Below, one piece after another: positions 41,220-49,742 of a stretch of 64,000 bases of DNA; within the stretch, counting starts at the first letter, position 1; each line of letters opens with the position of its first letter. Source of the stretch: Mucilaginibacter sp. L3T2-6 (lineage in GTDB: Bacteria; Bacteroidota; Bacteroidia; Sphingobacteriales; Sphingobacteriaceae); NCBI RefSeq assembly GCF_030519355.1, contig NZ_JAUMKC010000016.1, forward strand, positions 1-64,000, in the 5' to 3' direction. The position numbers and the translations under genes were made by a program. Below the pieces are notes generated by a model. That model did no database searches. It was not told the origin of the DNA and saw only the letters and a list, made by a program, of their open reading frames with translations.

Positions 41220-41606
41220 TTAACAAAATTGCGGCGGTTGCCAGATGCCGGAAAAATAACCGCCGGGAATGAAACGGTCTCTATAAAATGTTATACCATG
41301 CGGGACTAATTCTAATGGCTTGGTTGAAATTGTTACGCCTGCCGGTAATACGAAAACGACCGACTGGTTTACCGGGCATTTATCGGTGCTCTTAAACGGC
41401 AGCTTCATATCCTCCTCGTAGTCCTTGTCTTTCGGGCTGCCATGAACATAATGAATATCCAGAAATGCCGCGAACGAAAGGTGGCGATCCAGCTTGTGAT
41501 GCTCAGCAAAATGTTCAAAAATATAAGGCAACTTCAACAACTGATATGCGTCTGTTGCTGAAAGCAGAAAAACTGCCAGGAACCCTATGGCAATAAACTT
41601 TTTCAC
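41220..41606 (-). CDS. small secreted protein with C-terminal PPQFC
   Basis: A 128-aa protein with a signal peptide (about residues 1-20) and a single mature domain ending IWQPPQFC. The region EHHKLDRHLSFAAFLDIHYV is rich in His. Proteins of this shape precede CusA/CzcA-TolC fusion genes in Bacteroidota. It is the first gene of the leftward operon, 88 nt before the pump, so a periplasmic metal-binding or pump-accessory role is plausible; the function is unknown. Confidence 0.65.
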   Translation of the reverse strand: MKKFIAIGFLAVFLLSATDAYQLLKLPYIFEHFAEHHKLDRHLSFAAFLDIHYVHGSPKDKDYEEDMKLPFKSTDKCPVNQSVVFVLPAGVTISTKPLELVPHGITFYRDRFIPGGYFSGIWQPPQFC

Positions 41607-41729
41607 TAACGATCAAATTATTTAATACCGCCCTTTCATCAGCCAAAATTATTTAATTCACGGCCTGAGAATAGTGACAAATATCACCCGGCATCCTGAT
41701 TTTAATCTGAATTTTGACCGCCGAGTGAG

Positions 41730-42029
41730 TCTTAGCCAGGCGATAGTCGCCGGAAATTTAGTTTTCGTAGCCGGGCAGATTCCCATAGACACATCTGATG
41801 GCAAATTAGTGCCCCGGGGGAATAAGGGCAAACCCAACAAGTTATGAAATACATCGGGGCTATATTTACTGAGGCAGGACTGGATTTCAACCATGTTGTA
41901 AAAGCCAGCCTTTTCCTCACGGATTTGCAGGTATTTGCCGAGGTGAACGAAGTGTATAGCAACTATGGCACCCTGCCCCGGACTTTACAAATAGCCATAA
42001 AAGGCTGTTTCCCCGTACATAGGGAATAA
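41730..42029 (+). pseudogene. RidA/YjgF remnant, frameshifted
   Basis: Two frames together encode most of a RidA enamine deaminase. The first frame gives SQAIVAGNLVFVAGQIPIDT followed by SDGKLVP (41733-41815). After about 41815-41845 the frame changes and continues as QTQQVMKYIGAIFTEAGLDF and ASLFLTDLQVFAEVNEVY (41834-41962). The N-terminal strand and the C-terminal catalytic strand are degraded (TLPRTLQIAIKGCFP instead of the usual PARTxVEV-type end). This is a decayed gene, convergent with another remnant. Confidence 0.8.
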
Positions 42030-42037
42030 GCAGCCCT

Positions 42038-42262
42038 TATCTGCGGCTGAATACGGATTTTGAATTTATAAATTCTATCAATGCCGTACGGTAAGATGCG
42101 CCGATTGGAAGATCCTGTTTTCGGACAAGCCTATGGTATTGCCTTCAATACTCCTGATCTCTGTCAAGTTGATAATAAAAGATTTATGGGTTCTCATGAA
42201 TACCGTTCCCGGGAGCGCGGCCTCGATCTCTGTCATGGTCAAGTAAGCGACCTGCTTACCGC
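42038..42262 (-). pseudogene. LytTR DNA-binding domain remnant
   Basis: On the minus strand one frame encodes GKQVAYLTMTEIEAALPGTV and MRTHKSFIINLTEIRSIEGN, the hallmark strand-turn segments of LytTR response-regulator domains. After a frame change near 42090 the end reads RTALIEFINSKSVFSRR and stops at 42038. The receiver domain and upstream gene are missing. Together with the RidA fragment it marks a small decay region between the efflux operon and the core genes. Confidence 0.75.
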
Positions 42263-42275
42263 CGCCCCCCCCTTT

Positions 42276-44831
42276 TTACTGGCCTACCATAAATACTGCG
42301 TTGCTAAACAACAATTTACCGTTTTCCCAGAAGCTGCGGAATAGCGGGTCGTCGGCAAAATAAATTACGCTTCCCCGTCCCATTGGCTGTTCGCCTATAA
42401 GCATACCATCCTTGATCTTTTCTTTGCTTTTCTGACCAACAAAGCCCGACACCAGGCCGTTCTTTTTTACAGTTCCGACGTTCCACCCGCCGTCGCCGAA
42501 ATAATCATAAATATCATCGCTTAGCTTTATGGTGTAATAATAAGAAGGTAAGCCGAACCCAAGCGGATGAGTGTTGTCGAGGTTTACTTTATAGATGGCA
42601 CCCGGCACACTCGAGCGGATCGCATCCCGGTCGCGGTCGCTGTAGGTCACCATGTTGGGCATTTTATCTTTACCCTCGCTTTTGTCGTCTTTCTTATCTT
42701 CCTTATGTTTAACCATGAAGCCTTTTTTATCAACCAACTGCCCAATAGCATTTTGCAGGGCGATCAGCCTGCCGCCATCGTGCACCCAATTCTCCAGTTT
42801 TTCAGAAGGAAAATTATCATAATCGCCGTCAGGAAAAATAGCGACATCAAAATCACTTAACCTGGCACGATTCAAATCGCGGTAACGTATCTGCGTTACC
42901 GGATAGGCTATCTGCTGCTCAAAATAATGCCATATTTCGCCCATGGCTTCAGCGTTTATGTCATCGCCGGTGACCAGCATCACCCGTGGCTGCTTTATAT
43001 AACGCACCGCATCTGAACCAAGGTCATAACCTTTATCAACAAAACCGGATGTTAAAGGCGTCAGATCCTGGTTTAACGAGGCCGCAATACGGGCTACGCT
43101 TTCATCGAAACCGGCTTTGTCATTCCCTGCGCGCGTTATCAGTAGCGATCCTGCATTAAAGTGCTTTCCGGCTGCGTCGAATGGTTTTTCTGAATAACGA
43201 ACTTTAATACCGTTTTTTAACAATGCGGCCAGAAAGCGCACATCGTTAACCGATTGCCATGATGAAACATAGGCATAGGCATGCACGTTAACCAATACCG
43301 ATGGCCGCGCTGCGCTGAAGGTAGCCGTAGTTGGCTTTAACGATTCCTTCACTCCGTAAGCTTTTAATCCATAAACATACGGCAGAGACCAGGCTGTAAT
43401 ATCATAAGTGTTTGAATCGGTTACAAAGGTTTTTGGCTCAAGCAGCACGTCCAGCAATACCGATTTGGGCTGATAAGCATTTATCACCAGGTCGTTGGGG
43501 CTGATTTCATATTGTTCGTTTTTGCCGGTTATGTAATCATATCCGTTTATGGTATTTTTTAAGCCGAAGCCATATTGAATGCCGTTACGGTCAAGCAAAG
43601 TGGTCAACGCATTTACTTTGTCTACGTTGTCATTTTTTATCACATAAGTTTTATACTCGCCCGGAGGGTTGGAGCGGCTATTATCAAAAAACCTTTTAAA
43701 CTCGGTTAACAGTTTTTGCGCATAAGCCGAAGTGATTTCGAGTGTGCTTAAACTTGTTGAGTGATGGTGTGCCACACGCTGTACCAGAGTTACGGTGTCG
43801 CCCGAGCGGCTAACTACTGCCAGGCCCGCACTTATGCCCCCCTGCTCGTAAGTCATCCCAATTGAACCGTTATATATCGGATAAGTATCGCCGTATGAAG
43901 GGTACAACAAATCAAACTCCTGCTTGGTAAAATACAGCCACCCATTCTGGTCGAAATATTTGGCATTGTTTTTCCCGATGGTTGTCTGCATTTCACGCTG
44001 CCATGGGGTAATAACCTTGTGGAACGGCTCGGCGGCGGGAGCAAAATAATACGGTGCATTATAACCTTGTTCGTGATAATCCACATGTACCTGTGGCAGC
44101 CACTGGTTATAAAGAGCGAGGCGAGCCTGCGTTTCCTTCTGTGTTTGCCATGCCCAATCCCGGTTAAGGTCAAAATAGTAATGGTTCACCCTGCCGCCCG
44201 GCCATGGCTCTGCATGCTCGCGTGAATATGGATTAGCATCTGGTCTTTCGCCTTTAACAGAATTATAGAAATTTACATACCGGTCACGGCCGTCCGGATT
44301 AATACAGGGGTCGATAACTGCTACCATATTTTTCAGCCATCCCTGGGTACGGGCGTTGGATGCATCTGCCAGGTCGTACAATGTCAACATCGCAGCCTCA
44401 GACGACGCCGGCTCATTACCATGAACATTATAGCTCAGCCAGCAAATAACCGGTGTTTTGGTTGTGGCAGCCGAAGATGAAGCAGAACCCGTTTTAACTG
44501 CACTGTTGCTGGCACCCGTAACCGCCACCGACTCCAGGCCCGCCAATCGCAAGTTATTAGTCCGGATCTCTTCCAGGCGGCCAATATTTTCATCAGAAGC
44601 GATAAACATTGCTATCAATGGCCTGCCCTCGCTGGTAGTACCATATTGCTGCAGCTTTACGTTTTTAGAGTGAGCCGCCACATACTTAAAATATTCGATA
44701 ATTTTATAATGGGGAGTAAATTGTTCACCAAGTTTGTAGCCTAAAAATTGTTCTGGCGACTGTATGTTTTGAGCGGAAGCAAAATAGCAGACACCGGTAA
44801 AAAGGAGTGACAGGAGTAGCTTTCTTATCAT
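42276..44831 (-). CDS. M14-family zinc carboxypeptidase, secreted
   Basis: An 851-aa exported protein (signal peptide ending CYFASAQ). The metal site is supplied by YNVHGNEPASSEAAML (H and E of HxxE) and the later histidine in PQVHVDYHEQGYNAPYYF. DRYVNFYNSVKGERPDANPY and FDLNRDWAWQTQKETQARLA are also typical. The C-terminal 400 residues contain a glutamine-amidotransferase-like region (VAIFPDGDYDNFPSEKLENW). Probably releases amino acids from peptides or peptidoglycan outside the cell. Confidence 0.85.
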   Translation of the reverse strand: MIRKLLLSLLFTGVCYFASAQNIQSPEQFLGYKLGEQFTPHYKIIEYFKYVAAHSKNVKLQQYGTTSEGRPLIAMFIASDENIGRLEEIRTNNLRLAGLESVAVTGASNSAVKTGSASSSAATTKTPVICWLSYNVHGNEPASSEAAMLTLYDLADASNARTQGWLKNMVAVIDPCINPDGRDRYVNFYNSVKGERPDANPYSREHAEPWPGGRVNHYYFDLNRDWAWQTQKETQARLALYNQWLPQVHVDYHEQGYNAPYYFAPAAEPFHKVITPWQREMQTTIGKNNAKYFDQNGWLYFTKQEFDLLYPSYGDTYPIYNGSIGMTYEQGGISAGLAVVSRSGDTVTLVQRVAHHHSTSLSTLEITSAYAQKLLTEFKRFFDNSRSNPPGEYKTYVIKNDNVDKVNALTTLLDRNGIQYGFGLKNTINGYDYITGKNEQYEISPNDLVINAYQPKSVLLDVLLEPKTFVTDSNTYDITAWSLPYVYGLKAYGVKESLKPTTATFSAARPSVLVNVHAYAYVSSWQSVNDVRFLAALLKNGIKVRYSEKPFDAAGKHFNAGSLLITRAGNDKAGFDESVARIAASLNQDLTPLTSGFVDKGYDLGSDAVRYIKQPRVMLVTGDDINAEAMGEIWHYFEQQIAYPVTQIRYRDLNRARLSDFDVAIFPDGDYDNFPSEKLENWVHDGGRLIALQNAIGQLVDKKGFMVKHKEDKKDDKSEGKDKMPNMVTYSDRDRDAIRSSVPGAIYKVNLDNTHPLGFGLPSYYYTIKLSDDIYDYFGDGGWNVGTVKKNGLVSGFVGQKSKEKIKDGMLIGEQPMGRGSVIYFADDPLFRSFWENGKLLFSNAVFMVGQ

Positions 44832-44974
44832 AGATAATCAGTTAAGTTAAAGGCTAATTTATAAAATTATTTTAAAGAGCGCCATTTCTCGCAGCATCAG
44901 CAGGAATATATTACCAGTAGCTCTTTATTTTCAGATCCTGTCCAAAAACGGTTGCCAATAATTATTACAGGACA

Positions 44975-45066
44975 TTAGCCCCCCTCTAAATCTCCCCCGG
45001 ATGGGGGGACTTTAGCTTAAGGATATTTTAAGCCCTCCCTTCCTGGGAGGGTTTGGGTGGGGCTAA
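44975..45066. repeat. 92-bp palindromic element, TTAGCCCC termini
   Basis: The sequence starts TTAGCCCC (44975-44982) and ends GGGGCTAA (45059-45066), exact inverted ends. Inside lie CTCCCCC/GGGGGG-like and CCCTCCC/GGGAGGG arms, so the whole element can fold into paired hairpins. It resembles dispersed CT-rich intergenic repeats of Bacteroidota. The remaining 44832-45160 interval holds no gene; the recQ promoter lies after the element. Confidence 0.65.
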
Positions 45067-45102
45067 AACCGGTATATTTATATTTTTAGACAGCTTCTCA
45101 GA

Positions 45103-45133
45103 TTTTAAAATGCCAAAATTTTTAGCATATTTG
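45103..45133 (+). promoter_or_regulatory. candidate recQ promoter
   Basis: TTTT (45103-45106) and CATATTTG (45126-45133, 7 of 8 to TAnnTTTG) with a 19-nt spacer. Start of transcription near 45140, 20 nt before the ATG. Confidence 0.45.
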
Positions 45134-45160
45134 CATGTCACACAGCCCGGTTAGCATATA

Positions 45161-47320
45161 ATGACCCCATCACAAGCCCTTCAAAAATATTTTGGTTACA
45201 GCGCGTTCCGCCATCAGCAGGAAGCTATCATAAACAATATCCTGGACAAAAGGGATGTACTCACGCTGATGCCTACCGGCGGCGGAAAATCCTTATGCTA
45301 TCAATTACCTGCTGTATTGCTTGATGGACTGACCCTGGTGATCTCGCCGCTTATAGCTTTGATGAAGGACCAGGTTGATGCGCTGAATGTGAATGGCATA
45401 CCGGCTGCTTTTTTAAACTCGAGCCAGTCGCCTAATGAACAAACCGAAATCGGCATAAAACTCAAAAATAATCATATAAAACTGCTGTACCTGGCACCAG
45501 AGCGTTTATTTGGAAAAGATGCAAGGCTGATGGATTTTCTGAAAAAGCTGCCTGTCTCACTCATAGCCATAGATGAAGCACATTGTATATCGCATTGGGG
45601 GCACGATTTCCGGCCGGAATACCTGGCGCTTTCGGGGCTAAAAGAAGAATTTCCAAAAGTGCCGGTAATAGCATTAACCGCAACAGCGGATAAACTCACC
45701 AAAAAAGATATACTCGAAAAGCTGAACCTAAAAAACCCGGAAGTTTTTGTTTCTTCATTCAACCGGGAGAATATTACCTATAAAGTAGCGGCCAAACGCA
45801 ATAGCTTTAACCAGCTGCTGGCCTTTCTGGAGGGCCACAAGGATGATTCTGGCATAGTATATTGCCTGTCTCGTAAATCGACAGAAAAGCTGGCGGAAGA
45901 TTTAAAAACAGCAGGCTACCGGGCCGAAGCTTATCACGCGGGGTTGGACTATACCGTTAAAGCCCGTACGCAAGAAGCCTTTCTGCGGGATGAAGTTCGG
46001 ATAATAGTAGCAACGATAGCCTTTGGAATGGGCATTAATAAATCGAACGTGCGGTACGTAGTGCACATGGACCTGCCAAAAAATATTGAAGGTTACTACC
46101 AGGAAACAGGCCGTGCGGGGCGCGATGGCTTGCCCTCAGATGCGCTGTTACTTTTCGCCCCGGGAGATGGCATGAAGCTAAAGCAATTTGCAATGGTTGA
46201 AGACAACCCGGAGCAAAGCCGTATTATGCTGAAAAAGCTGGATGATATGGTAAAATATTGCCAGCTCCACTCTTGCCGACGCCAATACTTATTGAATTAT
46301 TTTGATGAGGCTTTTCCTCCAAACTGCGGGGCTTGTGATGTTTGCTTAACAGAGTTTAAAACCTTCGATGCCACACTCATCGCACAAAAAGCACTTTCTG
46401 CGGTGGCAAGGCTCAGGGAGCGTTTTGGCAGTGCATATATAATCGACTTTCTGCGCGGCTCAAAAAGCGAAAAGATTTGGCAAGAACATAAGCAGCTTAA
46501 AACCTACGGCATAGGGAACGATATCAGCAAACCTGAATGGCAACGCTACTTGAGTGAACTCATGCGCCAGGGTTATTTGGAGGCCACCAATGATATGTAC
46601 CCGGTATTAAAACTTACAACTAAAAGCGAGGCGGTACTTAAGGGGATGCAAAAAGTTGAATTGCCGGAGATTGAAAAAGTGGAGGAACAACAACGGCATC
46701 AAGTATTACCGTTCGAAGCGCCGCTGCTAAACGATCTCAGGAGCCTGCGCAGTAATATCGCTCATCATGAAAACGTTCCGCCTTATATTATTCTTTCAGA
46801 CCTGGGCTTGCAGGAAATGGCAACTTACCTGCCGCTAAGTTTGGACGAACTGCGGCTCATCTCTGGCTTCGGCGACGTGAAGCTTGCCCGTTATGGCCGC
46901 GAGTTTTTGGAGCCTGTAAAAACATACGCCAGTAAAAACGGGCTGGCGTCAAGGATGCAACAAAAATCATCCAAACGGGAACGCAAAACAAACGGAGAGC
47001 GATCGTCGGTTCCCAGGTCATCTGACACAGCCAGGGAAAGTTTTACGATGTATCGTTCGGGTAAGTCGGTGGCAGAAATTGCCGAATCACGCGGATTGGC
47101 CGCCGCCACTATAGAGGGCCATTTAAGCTTTTACATCTACAAAGGAGAAATGGAGGTAACAGAATTAGTTACGCCGGACAAAATACAACCCATAAAAGAC
47201 GCCGTGGAAAGCTATGGCGCAGAAAAACTATCGCCTTTAAAAGAGGTTTTAGGCAATGACTTTAGCTATGGCGAAATTAAAGCCGTAGTGGCCTGGGTGC
47301 GGAAGAACGGTGAATTATAA
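45161..47320 (+). CDS. recQ: ATP-dependent DNA helicase RecQ
   Basis: A 719-aa superfamily 2 helicase. It contains motif I (LMPTGGGKSLCYQLPA), the DEAH box (IDEAHCISHWGHDFRPEY), motif VI (YYQETGRAGRDGLPSDAL), the RQC zinc cysteines (CQLHSCRRQ ... NCGACDVC), an HRDC domain (NDLRSLRSNIAHHENVPPYI) and a C-terminal HTH_40-like segment (SVAEIAESRGLAAATIEGHL). It unwinds DNA in repair and recombination. Alone under its own promoter, followed by a DinB-like gene. Confidence 0.95.
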   Translation: MTPSQALQKYFGYSAFRHQQEAIINNILDKRDVLTLMPTGGGKSLCYQLPAVLLDGLTLVISPLIALMKDQVDALNVNGIPAAFLNSSQSPNEQTEIGIKLKNNHIKLLYLAPERLFGKDARLMDFLKKLPVSLIAIDEAHCISHWGHDFRPEYLALSGLKEEFPKVPVIALTATADKLTKKDILEKLNLKNPEVFVSSFNRENITYKVAAKRNSFNQLLAFLEGHKDDSGIVYCLSRKSTEKLAEDLKTAGYRAEAYHAGLDYTVKARTQEAFLRDEVRIIVATIAFGMGINKSNVRYVVHMDLPKNIEGYYQETGRAGRDGLPSDALLLFAPGDGMKLKQFAMVEDNPEQSRIMLKKLDDMVKYCQLHSCRRQYLLNYFDEAFPPNCGACDVCLTEFKTFDATLIAQKALSAVARLRERFGSAYIIDFLRGSKSEKIWQEHKQLKTYGIGNDISKPEWQRYLSELMRQGYLEATNDMYPVLKLTTKSEAVLKGMQKVELPEIEKVEEQQRHQVLPFEAPLLNDLRSLRSNIAHHENVPPYIILSDLGLQEMATYLPLSLDELRLISGFGDVKLARYGREFLEPVKTYASKNGLASRMQQKSSKRERKTNGERSSVPRSSDTARESFTMYRSGKSVAEIAESRGLAAATIEGHLSFYIYKGEMEVTELVTPDKIQPIKDAVESYGAEKLSPLKEVLGNDFSYGEIKAVVAWVRKNGEL

Positions 47321-47380
47321 GACAATTATAAAATCGGCCCGGGCGGCATAAAATAAAGTGTGTCTGCACCTATAAAGCGT

Positions 47381-47851
47381 ATGAATACATCGCAGCTTAT
47401 CATTTTAAATTACGAGGAAATAAGGCGACGCAGCATTATTCTCTGGAATAGCATACCCGAAAAACTTTATGATTGGCGGCCGGATAACGAGGCAATGAGT
47501 TTAATTGAACTGGTACGCCATGTGCTGGAAAGCGAATACATCTATCAAAAAATAATCATAGCCCGTGGCGATAAAGGCGACCTAAGCACGCCATGGGAAA
47601 ACCGTCCATATACAACAATAGCCGGCGAGCTAATTTTTGCCGCCCCTTACCGGGAAGATTATTTTAAAATGATAAGATCATTTTCTGAAAAAGGCCTCGA
47701 GGAGATAGAGATTATCAGACCAGCACTTGGCCAGCAAAGAAAATTAGGGGATTACCTGATGAGGATCGCATATCATGAAGCCATTCACGCCGGTAATATA
47801 ATGAGTTGCCTAAGAACAGTCGGGATAACGCGCCCCAATATATGGGATTAG
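47381..47851 (+). CDS. DinB-family protein
   Basis: A 156-aa DinB-like four-helix-bundle protein. The helical segments YEEIRRRSIILWNSIPEKLY, DWRPDNEAMSLIELVRHVLE (first metal His) and LGDYLMRIAYHEAIHAGNIM (HxxxH near the C-terminus) supply the usual three-histidine metal site. The start at 47381 is an ATG that fits the family; a GTG at 47360 would add seven residues. Members act as metal-dependent thiol transferases or have unknown roles in stress. Confidence 0.8.
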   Translation: MNTSQLIILNYEEIRRRSIILWNSIPEKLYDWRPDNEAMSLIELVRHVLESEYIYQKIIIARGDKGDLSTPWENRPYTTIAGELIFAAPYREDYFKMIRSFSEKGLEEIEIIRPALGQQRKLGDYLMRIAYHEAIHAGNIMSCLRTVGITRPNIWD

Positions 47852-47856
47852 TTGGC

Positions 47857-47912
47857 GCAGTCTAAAGTCCAGAGTCATGAGTCTTAAGTCTGTAGCCGGC
47901 TTTGGACTCATT
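47857..47912. repeat. AGTC-rich palindromic intergenic repeat
   Basis: The stretch contains repeated AGTC/GACT words (AGTCTAAAGTCCAGAGTC, GAGTCTTAAGTC, GGACTCAT), closely matching the composition of the larger repeat at 54179-54255. It sits just after the dinB stop. Probably a copy of a dispersed hairpin repeat. Confidence 0.5.
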
Positions 47913-47935
47913 ACCCCAGGCTAATGATTTATTCG

Positions 47936-48112
47936 CTACTCCTGGCCTGCCCGGCCTTTCAACGTTTCAAGATTCTGACTCAACGCCTCTTTAAGATCCA
48001 TATCATTCTGGAAACCGAAAAGGGCGCTTTGTAATTTCATCCTGTCGTTATGGTCAAGCGCAGGCAGCGCTGCTATAATATCGTCTATTGTTAATTCGAT
48101 GTGATTTGACAT
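47936..48112 (-). CDS. small protein of 58 aa, unrecognised
   Basis: An ATG-started frame of 58 codons: the peptide begins MSNHIELTIDDIIAALPALD and continues with an amphipathic helix (RMKLQSALFGFQN, then EALSQNLETLKGR). The codon usage and helical periodicity look protein-like. It is convergent with dinB and divergent from the DUF2809 gene. Function unknown; the size suggests a toxin/antitoxin or regulator. Confidence 0.55.
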   Translation of the reverse strand: MSNHIELTIDDIIAALPALDHNDRMKLQSALFGFQNDMDLKEALSQNLETLKGRAGQE

Positions 48113-48179
48113 ACCCGAAAATACGTGCTAATTTTAATACTAAGTGTTAAAAGTTGTTAACGGCTGTGCAAAAGTTAGC

Positions 48180-48223
48180 TCAAATTTAAAACTTCCGAAA
48201 TCTTGGGGACTTTTTAAATTTGA
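48180..48223. repeat. 12-bp inverted repeat before the DUF2809 gene
   Basis: TCAAATTTAAAA (48180-48191) and TTTTAAATTTGA (48212-48223) are perfect inverted arms around 20 nt, ending four bases before the chosen ATG at 48228. It may be a dispersed repeat copy or a hairpin that occludes the translation start. Confidence 0.5.
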
Positions 48224-48227
48224 TGAG

Positions 48228-48611
48228 ATGCTCAAAACAAAATCAACTTATTTCGTCCTGATAATTGCAACCATTGCTTTAGGCCTTTTATCGAGACATG
48301 TTAACGGTATTCCGCTTTTTATCGGCGATATTTTATGGGGATTGATGGTTTATTTTATCGTGCGTTTCCTGTTAATTGGTAAAAAAATTAAATGGGCTGT
48401 TGCTGTAAGCTTAATATTCAGCTATAGCATTGAGGCCAGTCAGCTTTACCAGGCTCACTGGATAAATAACATCAGGCACACCATCATAGGCGGCCTGATT
48501 TTAGGCTATAGCTTTTTATGGAGCGATATGCTTTGTTACACTGCCGGAATTGGGGTAGGAGCGCTAATCGATATAAAACTAGTGGCTAACCAAAATAACA
48601 TTAGTAGGTAA
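48228..48611 (+). CDS. DUF2809/VanZ-like small membrane protein
   Basis: A 127-aa protein with four predicted membrane helices (YFVLIIATIALGLLSRHV, GDILWGLMVYFIVRFLLIG, KWAVAVSLIFSYSIEASQLY, GLILGYSFLWSDMLCYTAG). The pattern LSRHVNGIPLFIGDILWGLM is typical of the DUF2809 family. The start at 48228 is chosen; an upstream in-frame start at 48144 would add an unlikely polar leader. Function unknown. Confidence 0.75.
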   Translation: MLKTKSTYFVLIIATIALGLLSRHVNGIPLFIGDILWGLMVYFIVRFLLIGKKIKWAVAVSLIFSYSIEASQLYQAHWINNIRHTIIGGLILGYSFLWSDMLCYTAGIGVGALIDIKLVANQNNISR

Positions 48612-48641
48612 TAATAGCCATTCGTGATGGCTTATTCCCGT

Positions 48642-49712
48642 TCAGAATATACTTGTCTGCCTGCCTTTCCGTGGCACAAAAAGTGAGTAATCAAATTCAG
48701 GCATTTCCCGGCCGGCCATAAACCGGGTATAGGCCATCTTAAACATCTGGTGGATAGATTCTGCAACTTTTCCTTCGCCACTCATTCGTCTTCCAAATTC
48801 GCTGTCGTTAAGGTTGCCGGCATGGCAAGACTTTATCATATTCAGCACCTTTTCAGCGCGGTCGGGGAATGCTTTATAAATCCAGTCAGTAAATATTTCA
48901 CCTATGCTGCCGTTTAAGCGCACTATCGTGAAGCCTGCGGCCAACGCACCGCGGTCTGCTGCGGCTTTTATTATCGCAGGCACTTCGTTGCTATTCAATC
49001 CGGGTATTATCGGCGCTGCCATTACCCGGCAAGGGATGCCTTTTTCGGTCAACTTTTGAATTACTGCCAGGCGGCCGGTAGCCGTCACCGTCCGGGGTTC
49101 AAGTTTTTGCCGGGTTTGCTCGTTTAATGATGTAATAGACACATTCACATGCACAAGGTTCATTGCGGCCATCTCGGTTAAAATATCTATATCACGCAAT
49201 ATCATATTGTTTTTGGTGATTATACTTACAGGGTTTCTGTATTTAAGGAAGACCTCGAGTAGCGAGCGCGTTATCTTTAGTCTGCGTTCTATTGGCTGAT
49301 AACAATCCGTATTGCCCGACAGCAGGATACACACGGGCCGGTAATTCTTTTTATTGAAGTAGTCCTCTAAAAGTTGCGGCGCATTGCGCTTCACGATTAT
49401 TTTGCGCTCAAAATCCAGCCCTGCGCTAAAACCAAAATACTCATGAGTGTTACGGGCATAGCAATATATACAGCCATGCTCACATCCCTGATAGGGGTTA
49501 ATGGAATACATGTGGCTTAGGTCAGGACTGTTGGACTCGCTGACGATCTTTTTTGGATTCTCTTCAAAAAGCTGAGTGGCGGTATTTTCAAGCAGGGGTT
49601 CATCAAGCCCCTCAATATGCTCCAGTACGTATTTATTTTTTAAATACTTGTTATGAGTATTTACCTGCGCTCCCCGCCCTTTAAAAAACTCCGGATTCTC
49701 CTCATGTGACAT
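48642..49712 (-). CDS. PA0069-family radical SAM protein
   Basis: A 356-aa protein. The SAM-binding [4Fe-4S] motif CEHGCIYCYAR lies in INPYQGCEHGCIYCYARNTH (about residue 73-92). Downstream motifs CILLSGNTDCYQPIERRLKI and KNMILRDIDILTEMAAMNLV are typical of the PA0069/SPL-like group. FVPRKGRQTSIF ends the protein. The substrate is unknown for this family. Confidence 0.9.
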   Translation of the reverse strand: MSHEENPEFFKGRGAQVNTHNKYLKNKYVLEHIEGLDEPLLENTATQLFEENPKKIVSESNSPDLSHMYSINPYQGCEHGCIYCYARNTHEYFGFSAGLDFERKIIVKRNAPQLLEDYFNKKNYRPVCILLSGNTDCYQPIERRLKITRSLLEVFLKYRNPVSIITKNNMILRDIDILTEMAAMNLVHVNVSITSLNEQTRQKLEPRTVTATGRLAVIQKLTEKGIPCRVMAAPIIPGLNSNEVPAIIKAAADRGALAAGFTIVRLNGSIGEIFTDWIYKAFPDRAEKVLNMIKSCHAGNLNDSEFGRRMSGEGKVAESIHQMFKMAYTRFMAGREMPEFDYSLFVPRKGRQTSIF

Positions 49713-49742
49713 GAGAACAAATTTACTAAAAATATTAGTAAA

